Shown: one piece after another, positions 11,901 through 20,428 of the stretch
How the letters are laid out: every line of letters starts with the position of its first letter
Numbering within the stretch: position 1 is the stretch's first letter
Source of the DNA: CAVYUC01 sp963783085
GTDB taxonomy: Bacteria > Bacteroidota > Bacteroidia > Bacteroidales > Prolixibacteraceae
Direction: 5' to 3'
Assembly: GCA_963783085.1 (NCBI GenBank)
Contig: CAWAMJ010000002.1
Location: forward strand, 496,001-560,000
DNA: 64,000 nucleotides
Notes under the pieces: generated by a model
The model's database searches: none
What the model was told of the DNA's origin: nothing
Seen by the model: the letters and a program-made list of their open reading frames with translations, nothing else
Translations under genes and position numbers: made by a program

Positions 11901-13041
11901 CGTCGCTGTTAAAGGCCACCGTCCCGTGCTCAGGGCCGCTGGTTACCGCCCATGTATTCCCGCCGTCGCCGCTCGGAGTGTCGTTCAACGATACATCTCC
12001 GTTAACCAAATTATCTTCGTCCGTGGTGTTGCTGTCATCGGCTGCAACCGGCAAATCACTGACTGCATTGATGGTCAGGCGGACCAGACCAGTTGAACAG
12101 TCATTATCAATGTCGCACAACTGGTATTCAATACTGTCTAAACCATTGTAGTCTGCTTCGGGCGTGTAGGTGTAAGTGCCGTCGCTGTTAAAGGCCACCG
12201 TCCCGTGCTCAGGGCCGCTGGTTACCGCCCATGTATTCCCGCCGTCGCCGCTCGGAATGTCGTTCAACGATACATTTCCGTTAACCGGAGTGTCTTCATC
12301 CGTGGTGTTGCTGTCATCGGCTGCAACCGGCAAATCGCTGACTGCATTGATGGTCAGGCGGACCAGACCAGTTGAACAGTCATTATCAATGTCGCACAAC
12401 TGGTATTCAATACTGTCTAAACCATTGTAGTCTGCTTCGGGCGTGTAGGTGTAAGTGCCGTCGCTGTTAAAGGCCACCGTCCCGTGCTCAGGGCCGCTGG
12501 TTACCGCCCATGTATTCCCGCCGTCGCCGCTCGGAGTGTCGTTCAACGATACATTTCCGTTAACCGGAGTGTCTTCGTCCGTGGTGTTGCTGTCATCGGC
12601 TGCAACCGGCAAATCGCTGACTGCATTGATGGTCAGGCGGACCAGACCAGTTGAACAGTCATTATCAATGTCGCACAACTGGTATTCAATACTGTCTAAA
12701 CCATTGTAGTCTGCTTCGGGCGTGTAAGTGTAGGTGCCGTCGCTGTTAAAAGCAACCGTCCCGTGCTCAGGGCCGCTGGTTACCGCCCATGTATTCCCGC
12801 CGTCGCCGCTCGGGGTATCGTTCAACGATACATCTCCGTTAACCGGAGTGTCTTCATCCGTGGTGTTGCTGTCGTCTGCTGCAACCGGAACATCTTCGAC
12901 TGCAGATATATTTGCAGAAAGTATTTGAGCTGCGTTTCCTGGTGATAATTCCACATTCGGGGATAAATTTAAAAAGGGAGTGCCGGTGAATAATCCGGAT
13001 AGTAAAAATGTAACGTTTAGAAGTAAATGTGTTTTTTTCAT
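2969..13041 (-). CDS. Giant T9SS-secreted repeat adhesin (frame broken by five indels)
   Basis: Read as one gene, five single-base repairs give an uninterrupted protein of about 3357 aa. The N terminus (from 13041) is a signal peptide, followed by 11 tandem 93-aa Big_9/cadherin-like (tandem-95 type) repeats at roughly residues 50-1072. Then come about 24 HYR/Ig-like repeats of ~81 aa, each with paired cysteines, several more degenerate HYR-like domains, and an ~80-aa T9SS type A sorting domain (YTIFPNPNDGKF to the end). Family knowledge says such proteins are exported by the Sec system, then by T9SS, and anchored or released at the cell surface for adhesion or gliding. Frame breaks lie near 9508 (+1), 9370 (-1), 8639 (-1), 8587 (-1) and 8139 (+1). 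All are inside the most similar repeats and their net effect restores the frame. Either the assembly is faulty there or the gene is truncated after ~1180 aa. Confidence 0.8.
3990..9822 (-). repeat. ~244-bp HYR-like repeats in 732-bp higher-order units
   Basis: About 24 copies of a ~244-bp unit encode the HYR/Ig-like domains. In the 6.2-9.8 kb part three subtypes alternate in fixed order: one with CQDVTVQLDATGN, one with CQNVILELDENGN and one with CQDVSVQLDVSGS. This gives a 732-bp higher-order period, seen at 6420, 7152 and 7884. Between 7884 and 8371 the spacing is only 487 bases, so the middle subtype is missing there. Copies towards 4-6 kb are diverged, while those at 6.2-9.8 kb are nearly identical. 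Confidence 0.9.
9823..12891 (-). repeat. Eleven 279-bp tandem repeats (Big_9/cadherin-like)
   Basis: Eleven head-to-tail copies of exactly 279 bp (93 codons) with only scattered substitutions. Conserved motifs in each copy include ADDSNTTDED, GDGGNTWAV, GTYTYTPEADYNG and CDIDNDCS. Acidic Asp/Asn-rich stretches suggest calcium binding by analogy with cadherin-like domains. Two copies differ at the DTPVNG segment (reading DNLVNG and DNPING). The near identity at DNA level implies recent expansion or ongoing homogenisation. Confidence 0.95.
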
Positions 13042-13520
13042 AATGTTCCTGTTTGGTTTGAAAATCGATTTTTTAACCGTTAAATTTTCATATGGTACAT
13101 ATTCTTAACCAAAAGAAAATACCGTAGTTTTTACCAGATAAGTTACGACATTACAAACTTATGTGATGCAATTTTCTTTTTTCTTTTATCTTGAAATCGA
13201 TACTGACACTATTTTTGCAGGACTAACCCATGTAGAAAATACCTTCAAAAAATAACAAAAAATTGGTAAGGTTATTCTTATGAAACTGATGAAATAACAT
13301 ACAGAATTCTTCTTCCAAACCTTATTAATCAAAATTAAAACTTAATCAACAGAAAGTCAATAGCTTGAAATTATTAAGTCTCAATATCTTGACTGAGAGC
13401 CGTAAAAATTAAAAAAATACAAAGTGCTAAAAGTACTCGCAACCAGATGGTTATATTTTTAAAAACAGGAAAATTATTATTTTTGGTTAGGAGAAGATTT
13501 TATCAGTCGAAACAATTTTC
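13042..13520. other. AT-rich intergenic region upstream of the adhesin
   Basis: This 479-base AT-rich stretch lies between the thioredoxin gene and the adhesin, both on the minus strand. It should hold the adhesin promoter and leader. I could not find a convincing Bacteroidota TAnnTTTG promoter motif, a hairpin or a short gene. Confidence 0.5.
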
Positions 13521-13829
13521 TCAACTGTTTTTTATGTAATTCTGCAACACTTCTTTTAATTCGTCTGCATTGCCAACACCAACGCTTTTCCATTGCGGAA
13601 GCCCGTTTTTGAATATCATAATGGTTGGGACGCTGTTAATTTTATATTTTGAGGCGATGAGCGGATTTTTATCCACGTTTACTTTTACAATCCGAACAGT
13701 TTCCTTCAATTCATTTTTTACTTTTTTAAGTATCGAAGGAATTTCTTTGCACGGAATGCACCAATCGGCATAAAAGTCAACTATCACCGGTTTCGAAGAT
13801 TTGATAATATTTAAAAATCGCGGGTTCAC
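13521..13829 (-). CDS. Thioredoxin-family protein (WCIPC)
   Basis: A compact 102-aa thioredoxin fold with active site WCIPC at residues 23-27, preceded by the usual VIVDFYADW strand and followed by the cis-proline segment SVPT and a C-terminal helix. There is no signal peptide, so it is probably cytoplasmic and acts in thiol-disulfide exchange. The dipeptide between the cysteines is Ile-Pro rather than the Gly-Pro of classical TrxA, which may alter redox potential or partners. It stands alone, with about 480-510 non-coding bases on either side, so context does not suggest a specific partner. Confidence 0.88.
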   Translation of the reverse strand: MNPRFLNIIKSSKPVIVDFYADWCIPCKEIPSILKKVKNELKETVRIVKVNVDKNPLIASKYKINSVPTIMIFKNGLPQWKSVGVGNADELKEVLQNYIKNS

Positions 13830-14110
13830 TTATAATTTCAATTGTCCGGTATCGAAAAATTTCTTAATTCAATAAAATACCTCATCGTCCTTAATTTGAA
13901 ACAACGCTTGCGAATGAAGGTTTCTCGGGAGTTTATTGAAAAATAATATGAGAGATAGAGAAAATTTAAAATGAATGTTCGTTTTTTAGCTAATATTTTC
14001 TTTGATTATCTCTGAATACCCCAGACCAATAAAGGGAGCAGAGATAATCAATTCGTTCCCTCCAGGGTCAGGATGAACGAATCGAAATTCAGTATATTAT
14101 AATTTAATTA

Positions 14111-14256
14111 GTTCTACTTTGACAGATTGGTTTAAAATTAGATTTTTCTCCTTTTTTACCTCGGTCCTAAAGGAAGAAAAGAGAAAAATCATCCTGATCC
14201 TTTTAGGGATTTTAGGGTAAAATCAGGTTGATTTTTCTAAAGTGTCAAAGTAGAAT
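14111..14256. repeat. MITE-like element with 13-bp terminal inverted repeats
   Basis: TTCTACTTTGACA at 14112-14124 is matched by its exact reverse complement at 14243-14255, bounding a ~146-base AT-rich non-coding block. Inside, several T-rich and A-rich tracts (around 14150 and 14185) can pair further. The symmetrical ends and lack of coding capacity resemble a non-autonomous mobile element or a large RNA hairpin. The rest of the 507-base gap (13830-14336) holds nothing else I can name apart from a short weak hairpin near 14295-14330. Confidence 0.6.
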
Positions 14257-14336
14257 TAGGTACATATACAATAGTCATAAATTAAATTGCAGCTAATCCG
14301 GCATTCTAACTTCAGCGTGTGCTGATAAGCCGGACG

Positions 14337-15806
14337 TCATTTTCGTTTCATAATTTTTAATGCCAGTAACTCTGTGAATTGCGGAAGTTCAATTTTGCTT
14401 TCTTCGTTTTTACCGGCGGTAAAAAATCCGCTCTTCAATTTTTTCCCGGTGAATGGCGAAATAAATTCGTAATTATACCGTCCCTGGGGAAGGTTCAGTT
14501 TTATCCATTCGGCGGCAAATCCGCTAAAAACTATGGCATATTGTTTTCCTGGTTCTGAAATCGCCTGCCACTCTAACCCGGGTGAATGACAAACCACCGT
14601 GAAATCGGGTTTCATATTTATAAAATTGAAAGCAGCCATAAAATCATGCAGATACAACAGCTGCCTTCGCAGGTTTTTGCTGCCGCCGCCCGGTGCTTTG
14701 TTTGCACCGGTCCCGTCTTCTTTTCCCACATAAAACGAATAGTCGAGGTTGTTAAAGCCGGCGCCGCCAGCCAGCATAAACTGCCAGGCTTGCCTTAAAT
14801 AAGTTGTATCTGAACTTCCGGCAAATCCGGATTCATCGAAAACGACCGGGCGGTCCCAGCCGTAATTTAACCATACGGCATCGGGCCACACGTAATGAAA
14901 ATTCAGAATATCGACATTCGGGTCCACCGCGGCTACAGACGCTTTAAAATTGGTGTAATTTTGAGCAATCAGGTGTTTTTTGGGCAGATTTTTTTCTGTG
15001 TTAACAATGGTTGCTGCAATCTCTTTTTGCCATTGCAGCGAAGCGTTGGATGCTTTTTCGGCCCATTTAAACCAATCTCCCTGGCCCGGATTCGGATCGA
15101 GTGTGCGCAATGTCCGCATCACTTTTTGAGGATCGTCCGACCATGGCTCGTTCTGAATTTCGTACAATATATTATCAAATATGTTTAATTCTGTTACAAT
15201 TTTCTCCGTCATTTTTTTTTGAAAGGCCGTCAGGTCGCCATTATCCAGCGTATTCGATTTCTTCCGGTCCAAATTCTTCGGAACTGCATTCACATTATTT
15301 GCAGGGTTAAACAGATTGCGTTTCCAACTGTTATCCTGGTACGTTGAGCAAAATAATGTAACCTCCACAATAATATCGTAATCAGAAGCCAGGGAAATAA
15401 ATTTTTTCAACCGGGTGAAATATTCACCGTTCCATTTATCCAGGTCAACTTTTTTTTCACCGTTGTATAAACCAGGTTCCGAAGTCCGCGCCCACGGAGA
15501 CAGGTAACTTCCAACTGCCGGGGCAAGCGTATTATTTTCAATTCCAAAACTTTCAGGAATTTCAACATACGATCCCGTAAATATCCGGGTATAATTCATT
15601 CCCTGATCATGCAAGGTTTTCAGGTACTTTTCAAAGTCGAAATCATGGTTTAAAACTGCACCGTAATGTTCTGCGGAAGTAACAAAAACGGTGGGTTTCC
15701 CATGGTATAGAAAATAATGATGATTTTCGGGGTGCAGCGAAACAGGCTGTGCTTGCATAAGCAACTGCATTAGAAAAAAGATTATGATAACGAGATATTT
15801 TTTCAT
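14337..15806 (-). CDS. Secreted clan-A glycoside hydrolase (cellulase-like fold)
   Basis: A 489-aa protein starting at the Met at 15806, which gives a clean signal peptide (MKKYLVIIIFF to MQAQP). Starting further upstream would add about 100 unrelated residues from a palindromic element. After a short N-terminal segment (LYHGKPTVFVTSAEHYG) comes a TIM-barrel-like domain. IQNEPW carries the typical clan GH-A acid/base Asn-Glu pair, and VVFDESGFAG supplies a likely nucleophile Glu on a later strand. A small beta-rich C-terminal domain follows. Such enzymes cleave beta-glycosidic bonds in plant or algal glycans, but the exact GH family and substrate are not clear. It is divergent from the propeller protein gene at 16123. 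Confidence 0.8.
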   Translation of the reverse strand: MKKYLVIIIFFLMQLLMQAQPVSLHPENHHYFLYHGKPTVFVTSAEHYGAVLNHDFDFEKYLKTLHDQGMNYTRIFTGSYVEIPESFGIENNTLAPAVGSYLSPWARTSEPGLYNGEKKVDLDKWNGEYFTRLKKFISLASDYDIIVEVTLFCSTYQDNSWKRNLFNPANNVNAVPKNLDRKKSNTLDNGDLTAFQKKMTEKIVTELNIFDNILYEIQNEPWSDDPQKVMRTLRTLDPNPGQGDWFKWAEKASNASLQWQKEIAATIVNTEKNLPKKHLIAQNYTNFKASVAAVDPNVDILNFHYVWPDAVWLNYGWDRPVVFDESGFAGSSDTTYLRQAWQFMLAGGAGFNNLDYSFYVGKEDGTGANKAPGGGSKNLRRQLLYLHDFMAAFNFINMKPDFTVVCHSPGLEWQAISEPGKQYAIVFSGFAAEWIKLNLPQGRYNYEFISPFTGKKLKSGFFTAGKNEESKIELPQFTELLALKIMKRK

Positions 15807-16004
15807 AATGAAATGGTTTAAATTTGATGAAGTAAAAATAAAACATTTTAGGTTTGCCGGGGCAGTTCCGGCTTGAAACAATGGGGTAAAGATGGTGTTC
15901 TTTTGATGGTATTTTGGTATATTACACTTGAAAAATAGATGCTGAAAGAAACAATATATAAAGCAAACACTATTATTCTTTTTATTGATAATGAAAGTTT
16001 TAAC

Positions 16005-16101
16005 ATTAATGGCTAAAGCCTGTTTTTCGTGCTCCAAAATTTGCCCCCGACTTAAGCGGGGGGCAATAAAATCCTTGTACAGAAGGGCTTTAGCCATTAA
16101 T
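16005..16101. repeat. Nested palindromic element between divergent genes
   Basis: A perfect 16-bp inverted repeat (ATTAATGGCTAAAGCC at 16005-16020, complement at 16086-16101) encloses a second inverted repeat, TTGCCCCC at 16041-16048 with its complement at 16059-16066. The structure could form a cruciform or a stable RNA hairpin. It sits in the 316-base gap between the divergent glycosidase and propeller genes and would be part of one or both leaders. It resembles dispersed Bacteroidota intergenic palindromes. Confidence 0.8.
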
Positions 16102-16122
16102 ATATTATTCAACCGGATACCA

Positions 16123-16971
16123 ATGATTTTAAAAACCTTTTTATTACCGGCTATGATTTTTGTTGGCGGAAATATGTCCGCACAAAATCATCCTCATCTG
16201 CAAAAACTCTGGGAAACCGATACAATTTTCAAGATACCTGAAAGTGCAGTTATCGATGCTGAAAACCAGGTCATTTATGTATCGAATGTCAATGGATCGC
16301 CATGGGAACTGGATGGAAACGGTTTCATTTCAAAAATCGATTTCAGCGGGAATATCCTGAATTTGAAATGGGTTCAGGGAAATTTACACGGACCGAAAGG
16401 CATGGGAATTTCCGATAGAATGTTATACGTGGCCGACATTGATGCTGTGGTGGTTATCGACCTCGAAACCGGAAAAATCAGGAAACGGCTGCCAGCCGAC
16501 ACGGGCCTCGGCTTAAACGATATTGCTGTTGCGCCCGACGGGTCTGTTTTTGTTTCCGGTTCCAACAGCAACAAAATATTTGGAGTCGGAGGAATTGAAC
16601 TTGAGCTGTTTAAAGAAGATGATTTCGACCGGCCCAACGGATTACTGGCTGAAGACAGGCGTCTGCTCGTTCTGTCCAGTGGCAGCGGAAAGTTGTACGA
16701 GCTGGATTATAACCATCGGGAAAAGAAGGAACTGGCTGCAGGTTTCGGGCATGGCGACGGAATTGCAAGCGCCGGAAACGGCAGCTATTTTTTATCGGAC
16801 TGGGAAGGCAAAATCTATTTACTGAACCATTCCGGCGAAGTAACCAAATTGCTTGATACTTCAGCGGAAAGAATTAACGCCGCCGACATCGATTACCGGA
16901 AAGAAAATCAGATGCTTGTAGTGCCTGCTTTTTACGGTAACAAAGTGGTTGCCTATAAACTTGTAAAATAG
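16123..16971 (+). CDS. Secreted SMP-30/gluconolactonase-like six-bladed propeller protein
   Basis: A 282-aa protein from the ATG at 16123, with a signal peptide (MILKTFLLPAMIFVGG then MSAQ). Repeated beta-propeller strand motifs such as GPKGMGI, LNDIAVAPDGSVFVSGS, RPNGLL and HGDGIA match the SMP-30/NHL group. These proteins are lactonases or binding propellers; no catalytic assignment is possible here. An in-frame extension upstream would translate the palindromic element and is rejected. It ends nine bases before the macrodomain gene, so the two are probably co-transcribed. Length is normal for a single propeller. Confidence 0.75.
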   Translation: MILKTFLLPAMIFVGGNMSAQNHPHLQKLWETDTIFKIPESAVIDAENQVIYVSNVNGSPWELDGNGFISKIDFSGNILNLKWVQGNLHGPKGMGISDRMLYVADIDAVVVIDLETGKIRKRLPADTGLGLNDIAVAPDGSVFVSGSNSNKIFGVGGIELELFKEDDFDRPNGLLAEDRRLLVLSSGSGKLYELDYNHREKKELAAGFGHGDGIASAGNGSYFLSDWEGKIYLLNHSGEVTKLLDTSAERINAADIDYRKENQMLVVPAFYGNKVVAYKLVK

Positions 16972-16980
16972 TGGTTTATC

Positions 16981-17484
16981 ATGGAAAGAATAAAACTTCA
17001 CCAGGGAGATATCACCATCTTGAAAGTTGATGCGATTGTTAACGCAGCAAATAAATCGCTGCTGGGAGGTGGTGGCGTTGATGGCGCGATTCACCGTGCT
17101 GCGGGAAAAGAATTACTTGAAGAATGCCGTAGCTTAAACGGTTGTGAAACCGGCGATGCGAAAATCACCAACGGATATAATCTTCCGGCGAAATATGTAA
17201 TTCATACGGTTGGTCCGGTTTGGAACGGTGGAAAAAGCGGCGAGCGCGAAAAATTACGTTCCTGTTATCGCAGAAGTCTTGAAGTGGCGGTTGAAAATGA
17301 TGTGAAAACAATAGCTTTTCCAAATATAAGTACCGGAGTTTACCGCTTTCCCAAACAAGAAGCAGCAAAAATTGCGACAGAAGAAGTCGAAAAATTCCTG
17401 AAAGAAAACGACTCCATCGAACAGGTAACGTTTTGTGTTTTCGACGATGAAAATTTCGGGATATACGAAGACCTGATGGTATAA
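16981..17484 (+). CDS. Macrodomain protein (O-acetyl-ADP-ribose deacetylase type)
   Basis: The whole 167-aa protein is one macrodomain. It shows VDAIVNAANKSLLGGGGVDGAIHRAAG, written here as the motifs NAAN and GGGGVDGAIH (residues ~20-40) that bind ADP-ribose, followed by a GPVW segment and the STGVYRFP loop near residue 120. Relatives hydrolyse O-acetyl-ADP-ribose or remove mono-ADP-ribose from proteins. It is cytoplasmic, with no signal peptide. It follows the propeller gene closely, but there is no obvious functional link. An intact, confident family match. Confidence 0.92.
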   Translation: MERIKLHQGDITILKVDAIVNAANKSLLGGGGVDGAIHRAAGKELLEECRSLNGCETGDAKITNGYNLPAKYVIHTVGPVWNGGKSGEREKLRSCYRRSLEVAVENDVKTIAFPNISTGVYRFPKQEAAKIATEEVEKFLKENDSIEQVTFCVFDDENFGIYEDLMV

Positions 17485-17690
17485 TACTTTTATGAAACAA
17501 CTTGTAATTAAATCTTACATAAACCCGCACAACTGTAAATTCCAATTTATGCTGAAAATGAATATGTTTGAAAACATTAAATATTTCAAGCCTGTTATTC
17601 TTGGTGTAACCTAATTGATTTAATAAATTTGCCTGCTACCCTAACGACATCGTAAAACCTGAAAATATTTGAAAATCAGTTGTTTTACAA

Positions 17691-19524
17691 ATGAAGACTA
17701 AAGGACGCTTACGGAAGAAAAAACCTTCAAAATATTCGATTTTAACAAGCAATATACGCCCGGCCGGAATTATTGTAATTTCTTTGCTGGCAGCATTTTT
17801 TTTGTGGATGACCGACAGCATTCTCAGCTATTTTATTTATTACCGTAAATCCCTTGGTTTTCTGAAGTTATTAATCACCGACGTACCTCCGCAAGAATTG
17901 TATATCAGGTTGTTAATTGTGGTTCTGTTCATTGTGACGGGAATCCTTTTATCCCTGTATTTTTCATTGCGCATAAAAGCAGAGAAAGAGTTGATAAACA
18001 GCGAACAGAACCTGCGTTCGATTCTGCATTCCCTGGGCGATGCAGTAATTGCAGTCAACAAGAACGGAATCATAATAAGTTCAAATCCGGCAGCCGAAAA
18101 ACTAACGGAATTTCCTAAAAACGAACTGGTAGGCAAAGAATTATCAAAAACTTTGAAAATAAAAGAAGAAAATCACGGCCTGAAATCAAGCGACTTTTTA
18201 TCTGTCTTGTTGAAAACTAATCAACAATGCGAACACACGACCAATACCATTTTGATTTCAAAAAATGGAAAAAAAATTCCGGTAAAAGTAAATATAGCGC
18301 CAATTTTAGACGATCTAAAAAAAACAGACGGGATGGTACTTGTTCTCCACGACGAAACCAAAGAACAACAGTCGAAACGGTTAATCGAACAAAAAGAGGA
18401 AACCCTGCGCAAATCGGAAGAAAAGTACCGGTTGCTGGCCGAAACAACACCCGACTTAATCATCTTAATCGATTCAGACGGAACAATCGAATATGTAAAT
18501 AAAACCAGCATTAAAAAGTCGGGATTTATGTTACATGAATTGAAAGGAAAAAATTTCATGAAGTTTATTCCTTCCGAATATCATGAAGAAATTAGCAAAA
18601 AAGTTGAAAGAACGGATAGAAACCAATAGCGCCCAAACATTTAAATATAAGCTTCAGTTTAAACACAAATTTGGCGATTTAATCCCGGTTGAAGTGTACA
18701 CCGTGCCACTGATTAATAACGGAAAAATAAACGAAATTTTAATTGTGGCCCACGAAATAAAAGAACGAATCAGAAGGGAAAACGAACTAATTGCGGCCAA
18801 AGAAAAAGCAGAAGAAAGCGACCGCCTGAAATCTGCTTTTCTTGCCAACATGAGCCACGAAATCCGGACCCCGATAAACGGAATCCTGGGTTTTATCAAC
18901 CTGCTGCAAACCAGCGATATTTCGGAAGAACAACACCAACTTTACCATTATTATATAAAAGCAAGCAGTGAAAGACTGGTAAATACGATCAACGATATTA
19001 TTGAAATTTCGAAAATCGAATCGGGCCAGATGTTACTCAATTTTTCCGAAATGGATGTACATGAATTGATGATGCTTTTGCACGCGACCTTTCAAACTGA
19101 AGTACAAAAGAAAGGCCTCAGTTTTGTCCTTGCCAATGAAGGTGCGGGACCGCTAATGATTAACACCGATAAAAACAAGTTGGAATCAATTTTATCGAAC
19201 CTGATTAAAAATGCCATAAAATTTACCACCGAAGGATACATAAAAACAGGATACGAATTAAGTGGTAAAACGCTTACTTTTTGGGTAAAGGACACCGGCA
19301 GGGGAATTGCCCGCGAACGGTTTAACGCTATTTTCGAGCGGTTTGTTCAGGCCGATCTGGTCATTTCAAGGCCCTATGAAGGCTCAGGGCTTGGGCTTTC
19401 TATCGCAAAAGCATATGCGAACATGTTAAATGGTAAATTATGGGTTGATTCAGAAATCAATAAAGGAAGTACCTTTTACTTTTCCATGCCATACAATCCG
19501 GTTTCGTTACCGGAAAAAAACTAA
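17691..19524 (+). CDS. PAS-containing sensor histidine kinase (frameshift at A6 run)
   Basis: With one base removed, the protein is about 610 aa. Order: two membrane segments (about residues 20-45 and 65-90), PAS 1 (from LINSEQNLRSIL), PAS 2 (from LRKSEEKYRLLAE), then HisKA with the phospho-acceptor His in SHEIRTPINGILG and an ATPase domain (N box NLIKNAIKF, G1 DTGRGI, G2 GSGLGLSIAK). As written, the first frame stops at 18629 within PAS 2 and a second frame from about 18583 carries the kinase part. The break lies at six A's (18597-18602); five would join SKK to LKERIE. No response regulator is adjacent. It is either a consensus error or a slippage/phase-variable site. Confidence 0.82.
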
Positions 19525-20174
19525 CCGGTTGTTTGCGCTACGTGTTTTTTATAATACCTGCAAACTGTTGTTAAACCACACTTTTCGCATTTCGGGTTTC
19601 GGGCCGTGCAAATATACCTGCCGTGTAAAATCAGCCAGTGATGCGCCTTTGTAACTATTTCTTCAGGAATGTATTTCATCAGTTGAATTTCAGTTGCCAG
19701 AGGCGTCTTGGCATTGTTGCTCAACCCAATCCGCGCTGCTACACGAAAAACATGGGTATCGACAGCCAGCGTGGGTTTGTTGTAGACCACTGATGCAATT
19801 ACGTTTGCTGTTTTCCGGCCGACTCCCGGCAGTTTCTGCAATTTAACCACATCGTCGGGGACTTCACCGTTAAAATCACTGATCAGGGCACGGGCCATTC
19901 CAACCAGATGTTTTGCTTTGTTATTGGGATAAGAGCAACTTTTAATGTATTCAAAAACCTCGGCCGGTTCGGCTTCCGCCATTTTCTTCGGACTTGGGAA
20001 CCTTTCCAAAAGTGCGGGCGTGATTAGATTTACCCGCTTATCGGTACACTGTGCCGAAAGAATTACAGCAACAATAAGCGAAAACGGATTTCTGTATTCC
20101 AGTTCGGTTTCGGCTAACGGCATTTCTTTCTCGAAATATTGAATAACGAATTCAAATAATTCCTTCTTTCGCAT
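19521..20174 (-). CDS. nth: Endonuclease III (DNA glycosylase/AP lyase)
   Basis: A 217-aa base-excision-repair enzyme removing oxidised pyrimidines. The helix-hairpin-helix motif LPGVGRKTANV holds the catalytic lysine (in GRKT), and the catalytic aspartate is in VDTHVFR. The C terminus carries the 4Fe-4S cluster cysteines with spacing C-x6-C-x2-C-x5-C. Length is that of E. coli Nth. It overlaps the 3' end of the convergent histidine kinase by 4 bases. Its start (20174) faces the ABC-F gene across a 254-base region that holds a terminator. Confidence 0.95.
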   Translation of the reverse strand: MRKKELFEFVIQYFEKEMPLAETELEYRNPFSLIVAVILSAQCTDKRVNLITPALLERFPSPKKMAEAEPAEVFEYIKSCSYPNNKAKHLVGMARALISDFNGEVPDDVVKLQKLPGVGRKTANVIASVVYNKPTLAVDTHVFRVAARIGLSNNAKTPLATEIQLMKYIPEEIVTKAHHWLILHGRYICTARNPKCEKCGLTTVCRYYKKHVAQTTG

Positions 20175-20428
20175 GAATATTTAATTTTCTCCAAAAATAA
20201 TCGAAATTTTTGCTTTAAAACTGTAACAAAAATGGATTTTAGTTGTCATATTTTGTATAGTTGCTTAATCTGTTTCTACCCCTTACAATAGAAATGGTTT
20301 TAAGTTAGTAAATTAAACAGACGTAAAGAAAGCCGGTGTTGACCGGCTTTCTTTTATTTTATCTTCCTGTTTAAACCGTTTTTCACGTATATCCGCTTCA
20401 TTTCCTATTTTTGCCAAAATTTTAACGA
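20175..20428 (+). promoter_or_regulatory. ABC-F leader with small ORFs and terminator (candidate attenuator)
   Basis: The gap between divergent nth and the ABC-F gene contains, on the plus strand, a 19-codon ORF (20232-20291, start Met-Asp-Phe-Ser), a four-codon ORF (20294-20308), a small hairpin (TTTCTA/TAGAAA, about 20273-20294) and an intrinsic terminator at 20325-20354. A terminator in front of a gene, with no complete gene before it on that strand, implies either a small RNA or a leader whose read-through is controlled. ABC-F genes elsewhere are known to use such leaders. No promoter could be placed with confidence. Confidence 0.45.
20325..20360 (+). terminator. Intrinsic terminator upstream of ABC-F gene
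   Basis: A perfect 13-bp stem (AAAGAAAGCCGGT at 20325-20337 with its complement at 20342-20354), a 4-base loop, and a T-rich tail (CTTTTATTTTAT) make this the cleanest Rho-independent terminator in the window. It points towards the ABC-F gene, whose start is 69 bases further on. Confidence 0.85.

Noticed and set aside
9944..12928. Eleven identical 84-codon plus-strand ORFs with 279-base spacing
   Set aside because: They are antisense shadows of the adhesin repeat units; coding periodicity, signal peptide and sorting domain all support the minus strand.
15807..16112. N-terminal extension of the glycosidase to 591 aa
   Set aside because: The extra ~102 residues translate an intergenic palindrome, and the internal Met begins a clean signal peptide.
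18597..18602. Programmed -1 frameshift site (dnaX-like) in the histidine kinase
   Set aside because: The frame relation needs a +1 (or -2) change, not -1, and the codon phase (AAA AAA G) does not match the X XXY YYZ slippery arrangement; simple length change of the A run fits better.
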